Notes: generated by a model from the sequence alone, not told the origin. Shown: positions 25,088 through 34,505, counted from the stretch's first letter. The stretch is DNA of 42,078 bases from a bacterium HR24 (GCA_002898715.1 BEIA01000007.1:1-42078), one strand, 5' to 3'. Numbers and translations are program-made.

Positions 25088-25542
25088 AGCCCTTCCCTCC
25101 GTCGCCACTCCAGAATGGCGGGCATGTGTTCGCGGTAGTGGTCGATGGCGGCGTTGTGCAGGATGCGGTAGGCCACGCGCCCCTCCTCGAACCGGTCTTC
25201 CGGCACCTGTCGGGCGGCGGCGACGAAGGCGTCCTTGCTCGCCTTCAGCTCGGCCAGCATTTGCGGCCAGGGGGTGTCGGCATGGGCCTGGGCGAAGCGC
25301 GCGTTCCAGGCATCCGCATCGGAATAGTCCACACCCTCCGGCACGGGCCGCTCACCCCGGGCCACTCGCTCCAGGGCGGCGGCCATCTCTCGGTGCCACC
25401 CGGATATGTGCGCTATGATATCGCGGACGCTCCAGGTGCCGTACCAGACGCGGGTGGCGGCGTCATCGCTGAGCCCTTCTACGGCCCGTAGCAGCTCCTG
25501 AAACCCCTGTTCCAGCTCTTGCAGAAGCTCCTGCTTGGCCAT
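25084..25542 (-). CDS. DinB / ClbS-DfsB-like four-helix protein
   Basis: 152 residues from ATG 25542 with GGGGGT just upstream. The DinB-like four-helix bundle is suggested by LLQELEQGFQELLRAVEGL, GTWSVRDIIAHISGWHREMAAALE and AIDHYREHMPAILEWRR. The His residues at HISGWH and HYREH are typical metal ligands of the DinB/YfiT group. Some family members are thiol-dependent transferases; ClbS-like ones detoxify a genotoxin. The role here is unknown. The stop overlaps the epimerase start. Confidence 0.75.
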   Translation of the reverse strand: MAKQELLQELEQGFQELLRAVEGLSDDAATRVWYGTWSVRDIIAHISGWHREMAAALERVARGERPVPEGVDYSDADAWNARFAQAHADTPWPQMLAELKASKDAFVAAARQVPEDRFEEGRVAYRILHNAAIDHYREHMPAILEWRRREGL

Positions 25543-25550
25543 GGCACCCC

Positions 25551-25919
25551 CTATCCGTCCAGCGCTGCCGACTCGAGCGGTCCCGGTACGAGACGGCGAC
25601 CCGCCGCGTCCACGGCCAGCCTGGACATCTCCGGCGTCACCACGCCCGGCAGGGACTCGGTGCACTCGCCGCCGGAGAGCGCCGGCGTGGGCACCACTAG
25701 CCCCTCCAGCCTCGCGAGCACTCTACCGATGCGATCGATGCGGGTGCGCCCGTGGATCAGCACGAGCTTCCTGTGCTCGTCGGGCCCGCGGCCCGGGGCC
25801 CGGGGCATGGCGGCTCGCGCCCATACATACGTGGCGCCGCTACCTACCAGGGCCTGCGAGGACGTGGGGCTTCGACCGGGGCGGTCGGCCACGTTCAGCG
25901 TCACCCTGAGAGCGCCCAT
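25551..25919 (-). CDS. Hypothetical protein between mutA and the DinB-like gene
   Basis: 122 residues from ATG 25919, nine bases after the mutA stop, ending eight bases before the DinB-like ATG. The codon third positions are mostly G or C, as in neighbouring genes, and the frame fills a stretch that would otherwise be empty. Features: VTLNVADRPGRSPTSSQAL, GRTRIDRIGRVLARLEGLVV, GVVTPEMSRLAVDAAGRRLV. No known domain, signal peptide or membrane helix is seen. I do not recognise the family. Confidence 0.6.
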   Translation of the reverse strand: MGALRVTLNVADRPGRSPTSSQALVGSGATYVWARAAMPRAPGRGPDEHRKLVLIHGRTRIDRIGRVLARLEGLVVPTPALSGGECTESLPGVVTPEMSRLAVDAAGRRLVPGPLESAALDG

Positions 25920-25930
25920 CGGCAACCGGC

Positions 25931-27601
<1,671 letters not shown>

Positions 27602-28003
27602 GCTCCCACCCTGTGCCTGGCGAGATGTGAGGAGGGCACCGCCACGAGTGTAGACCCCCCGCGGGGGAGTGTCAACGCGAGCCTGCAGCAGCACCTGGCG
27701 GCCCCTGCTGAGGTAGGGCAGGCCGCTTCGGGCGGGGACGGCGCAGCCCCGGCTCAGCCCCGCGGCGGAGGCCGGGCAAGGTCGGCGGCCTTCGGCCAGG
27801 CTGAAGGCGCGCGGCCGGCGGGCACGCGGCCGTCACAGATCCGGGGCATTCTGTCTGGTGAGCGGGGCCGAGCCCCCTGTTTACAGTATTTTAACGGTCT
27901 TATCCCTAGCGCTTATCGATTTTGGAGTTAGAATTATAGACAACATAGGCAGTATAGGGGCATGCTACTCTCCTCGTCGATGCGTCCCATGCCGGGGGGT
28001 GCC
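27602..28003. other. Intergenic region with an AT-rich promoter patch
   Basis: The divergent gap between mutA and the ferredoxin-reductase-like gene. 27602-27875 is GC-rich with no convincing coding frame. 27876-27960 is strikingly AT-rich for this genome (TTTACAGTATTTTAAC, TTTTGGAGTTAGAATTATAG) and probably carries a promoter for the rightward gene; several -10-like hexamers (TAGAAT at 27929, TATAGA at 27935, TATAGG at 27953) compete, so I do not choose one. Confidence 0.45.
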
Positions 28004-28729
28004 ATGAGAGGGGGAAGACCCAAGGGAGGGCCCGCCCTAGGGAGAGCGTACGTCCTGCGCCGCCAGGACCTGACGCCCGAGCTGATGCGCCTGTGGCTGC
28101 AGGCGCCGCCCGGCTTTTCCTTCCGCGCCGGGCAACACTGCACCCTGGTGCTGGAGAAACGGCTCGAGCGACCTTTCTTCATCGCCTCTGCCCCATGGGA
28201 GCTGCCGGTGCTGGAACTGGTGGCGCGCTTGTTCCCCGACGGCGCCTTCTCCCGCAGGCTGTGGCGTCTGGAAGAAGGGGACACCGTGTCCCTGCGCTGG
28301 CAGGCCCACGGCCCCCTCACCTTTGACCGCCGCTATCGCTTCCAGGTCATGGTCGCCACCAGCGTGGGCGTGGCCCCGTTCATCAGCGTGTTGCGCGACC
28401 GCCTGCAATCGCCGTCCACCGGCCACCGGTTCTGGCTGCTCCACGTGGGCCGGGGCGAAGAGCTCGCCTACGGCCCCGAACTGCAAGCGCTGGCATCGCG
28501 CCTGCCCGGCCTGCTGGACTACAGCTTCGTCCCCACCGCCCGCAGCCCGGAAGCAGCCCGCCGGGCCGGCTCCCTGATGCTCAGGGGCGTGAGGCGCTGG
28601 CTCGACAGTCTGTGCCTGGACCCGAGGCTGACTATCGTCTACCTCTCCGGCCGGCGGTGCCTTCTGGAAGGAGTGGCCCGCGACCTCGAGGACAGAGGCT
28701 GGCGCTTCAAATACGAGTTTCTGGACTGA
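28004..28729 (+). CDS. Ferredoxin-NAD(P) reductase-like flavoprotein
   Basis: 241 residues from ATG 28004, preceded by GGGGGGT; an ATG at 27962 is also open. The FNR fold is seen in the flavin motif RPFFIASAP (residues 56-64), the nicotinamide loop VGVAPFISVLRDRL (~residue 121) and a C-terminal YLSGRRCLLEGVARDL. It has no C-terminal 2Fe-2S ferredoxin domain, which PaaE reductases carry. It is next to the hcr operon and near the paa-like operon, so it is a candidate electron donor for one of them, but the link is inference. Confidence 0.8.
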   Translation: MRGGRPKGGPALGRAYVLRRQDLTPELMRLWLQAPPGFSFRAGQHCTLVLEKRLERPFFIASAPWELPVLELVARLFPDGAFSRRLWRLEEGDTVSLRWQAHGPLTFDRRYRFQVMVATSVGVAPFISVLRDRLQSPSTGHRFWLLHVGRGEELAYGPELQALASRLPGLLDYSFVPTARSPEAARRAGSLMLRGVRRWLDSLCLDPRLTIVYLSGRRCLLEGVARDLEDRGWRFKYEFLD

Positions 28730-28822
28730 CCCGACCCGTCCCCCTCGCTACACGAGCAGGCATCGGGCAGCGCCCTGATCCCGGCTGCCCATGAAAGCCC
28801 CATCGATAGAGAAAGGCCGTGC

Positions 28823-28851
28823 TTGACAGGTTCGACCGGGTGGTCTAGAAT
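28823..28851 (+). promoter_or_regulatory. Promoter of the hcr operon (P1)
   Basis: TTGACA (28823-28828) and TAGAAT (28846-28851) with a 17-base spacer, the most standard promoter in the right half of the window. The operator GACCGGGTGGTC fills the spacer. The start would fall near 28858, before the GTG at 28883. Confidence 0.85.
28834..28850 (+). promoter_or_regulatory. Operator O1 in the hcr promoter
   Basis: GACCGGGTGGTCTAGA is an imperfect palindrome (GACC-4-GGTC) and differs at one of 16 bases from the site in the paa promoter read on the minus strand (GACCGGATGGTCTAGA). It lies between -35 and -10. Confidence 0.7.
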
Positions 28852-28863
28852 GGCCGCGGATTT

Positions 28864-28877
28864 GACTGGTCGGTCTA
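28864..28877 (+). promoter_or_regulatory. Second operator copy O1b near the transcription start
   Basis: GACTGGTCGGTCTA is a second copy of the pattern, 30 bases after O1 and shortly after the expected start of transcription. Two copies three turns apart fit cooperative binding of a dimer. Confidence 0.5.
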
Positions 28878-28882
28878 ACACC

Positions 28883-29383
28883 GTGGCTGAAGCGACCACC
28901 AAGGCCCCCGTCCGGTTGCTGGTCAACGGTCAGCCGTACGAGCTGCTCGTGCCAGTGCACCGCACCTTGCTGGAGACCCTGCGCGAGGACCTCCAGCTCA
29001 CAGGCACCAAGCACGGCTGCGAGGTGGGGGAGTGCGGCATGTGCACGGTGCTGCTGGACGGCGAGCCCGTCCTCTCCTGCCTGACGCTGACGGTGGAGGT
29101 CGAGGGCCGCACGGTGACCACCGTGGAGGGGCTGGAGCGGGGCGGCGAACTCCACCCCTTGCAGAAGGCCTTCGCCCAGATGGGCGCCACCCAGTGCGGC
29201 TACTGTACTCCGGCCATGCTGCTGACTGCTAAGAGCCTGCTCGACCGGTCGCCCAGTCCCAGCGAGGACGAGATCCGCGAGGCCCTTTCGGGCGTCCTCT
29301 GCCGCTGCACCGGCTATATCAAGATCATCGCTGCCGTAGAGATGGCCGCCCGCCAGATGGGCGCCCCCGACAGCGTCGCCTGA
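28883..29383 (+). CDS. hcrC: Molybdenum hydroxylase small subunit (2Fe-2S), 4-hydroxybenzoyl-CoA reductase gamma-like
   Basis: 166 residues from a GTG at 28883, which is the first start after the promoter; upstream in-frame ATGs lie inside it. Plant-type 2Fe-2S cysteines are at 46, 51, 54 and 66 (CEVGECGMC ... C) and the second cluster cysteines at 105, 108, 140 and 142 (CGYC ... CRC). Length and spacing fit HcrC and related xanthine-oxidase-family small subunits. It feeds electrons between the flavin subunit and the molybdenum site. The next gene starts ten bases later. Confidence 0.9.
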   Translation: MAEATTKAPVRLLVNGQPYELLVPVHRTLLETLREDLQLTGTKHGCEVGECGMCTVLLDGEPVLSCLTLTVEVEGRTVTTVEGLERGGELHPLQKAFAQMGATQCGYCTPAMLLTAKSLLDRSPSPSEDEIREALSGVLCRCTGYIKIIAAVEMAARQMGAPDSVA

Positions 29384-29393
29384 GGGACTCCCC

Positions 29394-31799
29394 ATGGCCA
29401 GTGCGCGTCGCTCCCTGAACGTGGTGGGCAAGCCGCTCCCCAGGGTGGATGCATGGGGCAAGGCCACAGGCCGCACCCGTTACGCCGACGACCTGTCCCT
29501 GCCGCGCATGCTGTACGGCCGACTGCTCCTTTCCACTCAGCCTCACGCCCTCATCAAGCGCATCGACGTGTCCAGGGCGCTGGAGCTGGAAGGGGTGGTG
29601 GCCGTTATCACCGGCCGAGATGTGCCTGTGCGCTACGGCATCATGCCGGTGGGGCAGGACGAGACCGCCCTGGCCGTGGACAAGGTGCGGTACGCAGGCG
29701 AGCCCGTGGCAGCGGTGGCGGCCCTGGACGAGGACACGGCCGAGGAGGCCCTCTCCCTCATCGAGGTGGAGTACGAGCCCCTGCGCCCCATCATGTCCAT
29801 CGAGGAGGCGTTGCGCCTGCCGGAGCCCCGCATCCACGATTACGTGCCCGCCGGCAACATCCACCGCCTGGCATCGCTGGAGTTCGGCGACGTGGCGCAG
29901 GGCTTCGCCGAGGCCGACTACGTGCGCGAGGACCTGTTCTTCTTCCAGGGCAACACCCACCTCCCTATGGAGCAGCATTCGGCCCTGGCCTACTGGGACC
30001 CGGCCGAGGGCAAGTTGACCCTCTGGAGCTCCACCCAGACGCCGCACTACGTTCAGCGCGCCCTGGCCAAGGCCCTCGAGCTTCCCGAAAACCGGGTGCG
30101 GGTCATCGCCACGCCCGTGGGCGGCGGCTTCGGCGGCAAGAGCGACCCCTTCCACCACGAGATATGCGCCGCCAAGCTGAGCATGCTCACCGGCCGACCG
30201 GTCAAGATCACCCTCACCCGCGAGGAGGTCTTCTATGCCCACCGGGGCCGACACCCGGAGCTTATGTGGGTGCGCACGGGGGTGAAGCGGGACGGGCGCA
30301 TCACGGCCATGGAGTTCCAGGCCTTCCTGGACGGCGGCGCCTACAGCTCGTACGGCCCCGCCACCACCTACTACGCTGGCACGTTCCAGACCATCACCTA
30401 TCGCATACCCCATTACCGCTTCCAGGCGGTGCGCGTCTTCACCAACAAGCCACCCTGCGGGCCCAAGCGGGGCCACGGCACCCCCCAGCCCCGCTACGCC
30501 CTGGAGGTGCACCTGGACAAGCTGGCCCACGACCTGGGCCTCGACCCGGTGGAGCTGCGCCTGCGCAACCTCACCGGCCCCAACGAGGTCACCGTCAACT
30601 GGCTGCACATCACCAGCAACGGCCTCAGGCAATGCATCGAGCGGATAGTGGAGGCGTCGGGCTGGCGGGAGAAGCGCGGCAGGCTGCCCTACGGGCGCGG
30701 AATCGGCTTCGCCGTCAGCGCCTACATGTGCGGAGCGGGACTGCCCATCTACTACAACGACATGCCCCACTCCGAGGTCCAGGTAAAGGTCGACCGCAGC
30801 GGCAACGTCACCGCCTACTCCATGGCCATCGACATTGGCCAGGGCTCGGACACCGTCATCGCCACCGTGGTGGCTGAGGTGCTGGGCCTCTACCCCGAGG
30901 ACATCAGGCTGGTGACGGCGGACACCGACCTGACGCCCATCGACCTGGGCAGCTACTCCAGCCGCGTGACCATGATGGTGGGGAACGCCGCCTATGAAGC
31001 GGCCATGAAGGCCCGCCAGCTCATCTTCCGGGCGGCTGCGCGCGAACTGGGCGTACCCGTCCGGCGTCTGGAGGCCCGTGACCGCACGGTCTTCGACCGC
31101 CGCGACCCGTCACGGGCCCTGCCCTTTGCCGAGGCGGCCCGCCTCGCCGAGGCCCGCTTCGGCCTTATAAGCACCATAGGCAGCTACCGCCCACCCCAGC
31201 GCCTGGGCACCTACAAGGGCTCGGGCGTCGGCCCCTCTCCCGCCTACAGCTACTCCGCCTGTGCCGTAGAGGTGCAGTGCGACCCTGAGACGGGCGAGGT
31301 AAAGGTGGAGAAGGTGTGGCTGGCCCACGACATCGGTCGGCCCATAAACCCCATTCTGGTGGAAGGGCAGATCGAGGGCAGCGTCTACATGGCCCTGGGC
31401 GAGGTGCTCATGGAAGAGCAGGCCTTCCGCAAGGGACAGCACCGGGCCCCGTCCATGCTGGACTACAAGAGCCCCACCATCAAGGAGATGCCGCCTGTGG
31501 TCTCCATCCTGGTGGAGACGGACGAGCCGCGCGGTCCCTTCGGGGCCAAAGAGGTGGGCCAGGGGCCGCTGCTGTGCGTCATCCCCGCTGTGGCCAACGC
31601 CGTCTACGACGCTCTGGGCGTGCGCATCGACGAGACGCCCATTACGCCCGAGAAGGTGCTCAAGGCCCTGGACGAGAAGGCCAAGGGCGGGCCCGGCCGT
31701 GTAGGGCCTGAGCGCAAGCCCGACTTCGCCTTCCGCGAGCCCACGCGGGTGGAGCGGCCCCCCGGCTGGCCACACTACCGGCCCCACGAGGAGGGCTGA
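29394..31799 (+). CDS. hcrA: Molybdopterin-binding large subunit, 4-hydroxybenzoyl-CoA reductase alpha-like
   Basis: 801 residues, ATG 29394. Xanthine-oxidase-family large subunit: the N-terminal Ald_Xan_dh_C hammerhead domain (~residues 20-130), GGGFGGKSDPFHHE for the pterin, GPKRGHGTPQPR (the Hcr-type variant, rather than the RGFG form of xanthine dehydrogenases), GQGSDTV and the terminal GAKEVGQGPL with the active-site Glu region. The HcrA-like motif and the HcrB neighbour point to removal of the para-hydroxyl of 4-hydroxybenzoyl-CoA (giving benzoyl-CoA) or a related aryl-CoA. Operon order is hcrC-hcrA-hcrB. Confidence 0.88.
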   Translation: MASARRSLNVVGKPLPRVDAWGKATGRTRYADDLSLPRMLYGRLLLSTQPHALIKRIDVSRALELEGVVAVITGRDVPVRYGIMPVGQDETALAVDKVRYAGEPVAAVAALDEDTAEEALSLIEVEYEPLRPIMSIEEALRLPEPRIHDYVPAGNIHRLASLEFGDVAQGFAEADYVREDLFFFQGNTHLPMEQHSALAYWDPAEGKLTLWSSTQTPHYVQRALAKALELPENRVRVIATPVGGGFGGKSDPFHHEICAAKLSMLTGRPVKITLTREEVFYAHRGRHPELMWVRTGVKRDGRITAMEFQAFLDGGAYSSYGPATTYYAGTFQTITYRIPHYRFQAVRVFTNKPPCGPKRGHGTPQPRYALEVHLDKLAHDLGLDPVELRLRNLTGPNEVTVNWLHITSNGLRQCIERIVEASGWREKRGRLPYGRGIGFAVSAYMCGAGLPIYYNDMPHSEVQVKVDRSGNVTAYSMAIDIGQGSDTVIATVVAEVLGLYPEDIRLVTADTDLTPIDLGSYSSRVTMMVGNAAYEAAMKARQLIFRAAARELGVPVRRLEARDRTVFDRRDPSRALPFAEAARLAEARFGLISTIGSYRPPQRLGTYKGSGVGPSPAYSYSACAVEVQCDPETGEVKVEKVWLAHDIGRPINPILVEGQIEGSVYMALGEVLMEEQAFRKGQHRAPSMLDYKSPTIKEMPPVVSILVETDEPRGPFGAKEVGQGPLLCVIPAVANAVYDALGVRIDETPITPEKVLKALDEKAKGGPGRVGPERKPDFAFREPTRVERPPGWPHYRPHEEG

Positions 31800-31801
31800 C
31801 G

Positions 31802-32848
31802 GTGCTCAGGCTGCCGCGCTTCCAGTACGTCCGGCCCTCGAGCCTGCGGGAGGCCGTGTCGGCCCTGGCCGACTGCGGGCCCCAGGCCATGCCCGTGGCC
31901 GGCGGCACCGACGTCTACCCCAAGATGAAGCGCCGCCAGTTCCTGCCCCGCTATCTGGTCTCCCTGCAAGGGGTGCCGGAGCTGAAGGGCATCCGCGGCG
32001 ACGAGCGGGCCGGCCTGGTCATCGGCGCAGGCTGCACCCTCACCGAGGTGGCCTCGCACCCGGTGGTGCGGCGGTTCTATCCGGGGCTGGCCAAGGCCAT
32101 TGAGAGCATCTCCACGCCCGTGCTGCGCAACATGGGCACCATCGGCGGCAATCTGTGCCTGGACACCCGCTGCAACTACTACGACCAGACGCTGCCCTGG
32201 CGGGCGGCCCTGGGCTGGTGCATGAAGGCCCCTGACCCGGGCGGCTGGCCCATGGCCCCCGAGGCCGCCCCGGCCGAGAACCAGGTTCCCTGTCGCGTGG
32301 CCCCGGGCAGCCCCCGCTGCTGGGCAGTGGCGTCGAGCGACGGCGCGCCGGCCCTCATGGCCCTGGGCGCCCAGGCGCGCCTGGTGGGGCCCCGCGGCGA
32401 GCGGGTCGTACCCGTTGGAGAGCTCTACCGCGACGACGGCATGTTCTTTCTCGAGAAGTCCCAGGCGGAGCTGGTGGCCGAGGTGCTCCTGCCTCCCGCC
32501 GACGGCACGCGGAGCACGTACTGGAAGCTCAGGCGCCGGGGGGCGTTCGACTTCCCCGTGCTGGGGGTGGCGGTGGCCCTGAGCCTGGACACGGACGGCC
32601 GCGTCGCCTGGGCGCGCCTGGCAGTGACGGGGGTGGCCTCGAGGCCCCTCCTCATGGACGAGGCGGCGCGACTGCTGGTGGGCCAGAAGCCGTCCCCCGA
32701 GCTCGTCGAGGCGGTGGCCCAGGCCGTCTACCTGCCGGTGCGGCCGCTCGACAACACCGACTTCGCCCACTACTACCGCAAGCGCATGGCTGGCGTATAC
32801 GTGAGGCGGGCGCTACAAGAACTGCTGGGCCCGGCCGCAGCGGCCTAG
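31802..32848 (+). CDS. hcrB: FAD and 4Fe-4S medium subunit, 4-hydroxybenzoyl-CoA reductase beta-like
   Basis: 348 residues from a GTG at 31802 with GAGGAGG upstream, two bases after hcrA. The FAD domain has PVAGGTDVYPKMKRR and NMGTIGGNLCLDTR. It then carries four cysteines, at 124, 140, 164 and 173, in a loop between the two FAD lobes. This loop is the diagnostic extra [4Fe-4S] site of 4-hydroxybenzoyl-CoA reductase (its first gap of 16 and last of 9 match the Thauera enzyme). The middle gap is 24 rather than 8 residues, an insertion of about 16. The stop shares CTAG with the zinc-ribbon gene on the other strand. Confidence 0.9.
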   Translation: MLRLPRFQYVRPSSLREAVSALADCGPQAMPVAGGTDVYPKMKRRQFLPRYLVSLQGVPELKGIRGDERAGLVIGAGCTLTEVASHPVVRRFYPGLAKAIESISTPVLRNMGTIGGNLCLDTRCNYYDQTLPWRAALGWCMKAPDPGGWPMAPEAAPAENQVPCRVAPGSPRCWAVASSDGAPALMALGAQARLVGPRGERVVPVGELYRDDGMFFLEKSQAELVAEVLLPPADGTRSTYWKLRRRGAFDFPVLGVAVALSLDTDGRVAWARLAVTGVASRPLLMDEAARLLVGQKPSPELVEAVAQAVYLPVRPLDNTDFAHYYRKRMAGVYVRRALQELLGPAAAA

Positions 32849-32985
32849 TCCCCGCCTGCGCCCCGCTGTCGGATGCGACCGAACGGGCTGCCGCAGCGGC
32901 GGCAGAAGTACTGCTCCACCATGAGCTGGGGGCCGAAGGGGGCGGCGCGCTCGACCTCGTTCGAACCGCACCAGGGGCAGGTCAC
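32845..32985 (-). CDS. Small zinc-ribbon protein matching the PaaD C-terminal domain
   Basis: 46 residues from a GTG at 32985 that overlaps the PaaC-like stop (GTGA). Four Cys are at 3, 6, 28 and 31, in CPWCGS ... FCRRCGSPFGR. PaaD of the phenylacetyl-CoA epoxidase pathway normally ends in exactly such a zinc ribbon (CPRCGS ... FGSTACKALYRC..C), joined to an N-terminal DUF59 domain. Here the DUF59 part is the separate gene at 34185-34505 and the ribbon closes the operon. The gene is short but its place and motif make it real. Confidence 0.75.
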   Translation of the reverse strand: MTCPWCGSNEVERAAPFGPQLMVEQYFCRRCGSPFGRIRQRGAGGD

Positions 32986-33764
32986 TGTCTGACCGCCGCC
33001 TTCTCGAGGCGTCTCTGCAGGCGGTTCCATCGCTCCCAAGGCAGCTCCGCCCACTCCCAGCGACGATGGGCCAGGTCCCACTGCAGGCCCAGGGGCAGGC
33101 GGACGCCCACCTCCAGCAGCAGCGGCGCCACCCGGCCCAGGTACGACTGACGCCAGGCCTCGTTGTCGCCTGCTACCAGCCCTTCCGAGCGCAGGGCCTC
33201 GACCCCCGCTTCCCCGGGGGGCCCGAACCAGAGCAGCATCTCGGGCAGGAGAACGTCCACCTGCTCCTGCAGGAGGCGCCGCCCGGCCTCCGTCTCGCAG
33301 AGCGAGCGCACTCGGCCCTCGGCATAGGCCATGTGGAACGATTCCTCGTGCAGAATGCGCCCCACCCGGCGCGCCAGGGCCTCGTAGGACGAGCCGGACA
33401 GGTGCTCCAGCATGGTGGTGATGGCCGTGTCGATGAGGGCCAGGGCAGCCACGGCGTGGGGCCAGGCGGGCCACGGCGAATCGACATAGCTGACGGCGTA
33501 GCGCCGCTGCCGGTCCTGCTCCCGCTCCAGGGGCTGGGGACGGTGGGGGAAGGGGAGCTCTTCCAGCAGCGGGTACAGGACACGGGCATGTCCCAGCTCC
33601 TCCTGCACGATGGCTGCCGCCGAGACCCCCTCCTCCAGGCTGGGGGCACCGGCCACCCATTCCGAGAGCCGCCGGCCGAGATAGTACTTGTTGTCGGCCA
33701 GGACGACCACCAGGTTGACCAGGGCAGCCAGGGCAGCGTCGTTCTCGGTCCAGTCGCCGGGCAT
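32982..33764 (-). CDS. paaC: PaaC-like subunit of an aryl-CoA epoxidase
   Basis: 260 residues, ATG 33764. A ferritin-like four-helix protein with NKYYLGRRLSEW at helix 1 matching the LAQRLSEW of known PaaC. Helix 2 carries EELGHAR (E56, H59) and a later helix carries EESFHMAYAEG (E141, H144). Known E. coli PaaC has lost these ligands in helix 2 (LDLLGQAR) and acts only as a structural partner of the diiron subunit PaaA. Here both ExxH motifs are present, so this subunit might bind metal. It is in an operon with paaA. The next upstream gene stops six bases before it. Confidence 0.85.
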   Translation of the reverse strand: MPGDWTENDAALAALVNLVVVLADNKYYLGRRLSEWVAGAPSLEEGVSAAAIVQEELGHARVLYPLLEELPFPHRPQPLEREQDRQRRYAVSYVDSPWPAWPHAVAALALIDTAITTMLEHLSGSSYEALARRVGRILHEESFHMAYAEGRVRSLCETEAGRRLLQEQVDVLLPEMLLWFGPPGEAGVEALRSEGLVAGDNEAWRQSYLGRVAPLLLEVGVRLPLGLQWDLAHRRWEWAELPWERWNRLQRRLEKAAVRQ

Positions 33765-33769
33765 GGCCC

Positions 33770-33979
33770 CTATGTTTCCTCCTCTTCCTCGGCGGCCTCC
33801 TGACGCCGCAGCACCCAGCGCACGTCTGCCTCCGGTATCAACACCAGCTCCACCCAGTCCCGGCCGAAGAGGCGCATCGCCTCCTCCGGCGCGGCGGGCC
33901 CGTCCACCGCCTCCATGACTCCCTGCTGGCGCAGGGGCTCGGGATATTCCTTGCGCCCGAACACCAGGTAGCGGGCCAT
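33770..33979 (-). CDS. Second small PaaB-like protein
   Basis: 69 residues from ATG 33979 with AAAGGA close upstream. The sequence YLVFGRKEYPEPLRQQG, then AVDGPAAPEEAMRLFGRDWVELVLIPEADV, follows the PaaB pattern of its neighbour at 33985-34185 at lower similarity and ends in an acidic EEEEE tail. It looks like a tandem duplicate, probably a structural bridge subunit, rather than a new function. Confidence 0.65.
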   Translation of the reverse strand: MARYLVFGRKEYPEPLRQQGVMEAVDGPAAPEEAMRLFGRDWVELVLIPEADVRWVLRRQEAAEEEEET

Positions 33980-33984
33980 GTCCT

Positions 33985-34185
33985 TTACTCCGGCCGCACC
34001 ACGGGGATGATGCTGCGGCGGGGCACGATGAACATCTCGGCCCAGCGGAACTCGTCGTACATGGTATGGGCGAAGACGGCGGCGTCTTTGACGCTGCGGG
34101 CCCGCACCGTGCCTACGTGCCGTGGCGGCTCCTGGGCCCGCTCGGCAGCGAAGACCTCGTAGTACTCCTCGGTGACCGTGGCCAT
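33985..34185 (-). CDS. paaB: PaaB-like small subunit of the epoxidase
   Basis: 66 residues, ATG 34185, sharing the A of the previous TGA (TGATG). YEVFAAERAQEPPRHVGTVRA and AAVFAHTMYDEF ... FIVPRRSI are the PaaB signature; the E. coli protein is 95 residues, so this one lacks the C-terminal third. PaaB bridges the PaaAC core in the E. coli complex. Here there are two such small proteins in a row. Confidence 0.8.
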   Translation of the reverse strand: MATVTEEYYEVFAAERAQEPPRHVGTVRARSVKDAAVFAHTMYDEFRWAEMFIVPRRSIIPVVRPE

Positions 34186-34505
34186 CAGGTGATCCCCAGC
34201 TCCCGCAGGGTGATGAGCCCCTCAGGAGTTATGTCGCGTACGCTCCAGGGCTCGAACACCTCTTCTACCTCCACCCGCCGCACGCCCGGCAGCAGCAGGA
34301 GCCGCTCCTGCACGTCTTCTTTTATTACATCGGTGCAGGGACAGCCCAGGCTGGTGAAAGTCAGGCGCACGTGCACCGTGTCGTCCCGAACCTCCACCCC
34401 CCGCACCAGCCCCAGGTCGACGATGCTGACGGGCAGCTCCGGGTCCATGACCTCGCGCAGGGCTTCCCGGACCTGAGCCGGGGTGGGCATGTCTTGCGCC
34501 CCCAT
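34185..34505 (-). CDS. paaD: PaaD N-terminal DUF59 domain as a separate gene
   Basis: 106 residues; its ATG (34505) shares a base with the paaA stop (TGATG). MIP18/DUF59 motifs: DPELPVSIVDLGLV and TSLGCPCTDVIKED. In PaaD this domain helps iron-sulfur or metal assembly of the epoxidase and is fused to a zinc ribbon; here the ribbon is detached (32845-32985). The frame is short of the ~165 residues of a full PaaD for that reason, and the C-terminus is a helix, not a ribbon. Confidence 0.85.
   Translation of the reverse strand: MGAQDMPTPAQVREALREVMDPELPVSIVDLGLVRGVEVRDDTVHVRLTFTSLGCPCTDVIKEDVQERLLLLPGVRRVEVEEVFEPWSVRDITPEGLITLRELGIT

Noticed and set aside
27602-27875. A possible gene in the mutA upstream gap
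   Set aside because: Only GC-driven open frames are visible, with no ribosome site, motif or codon pattern.
28823-28882. Earlier in-frame starts for hcrC
   Set aside because: They fall inside or before the -10 of a clear TTGACA-17-TAGAAT promoter, so they would not be on the transcript.
29325-30770. Long minus-strand frame opposite hcrA
   Set aside because: hcrA is a complete molybdenum-enzyme subunit in the same span; the antisense frame carries no recognisable domain.
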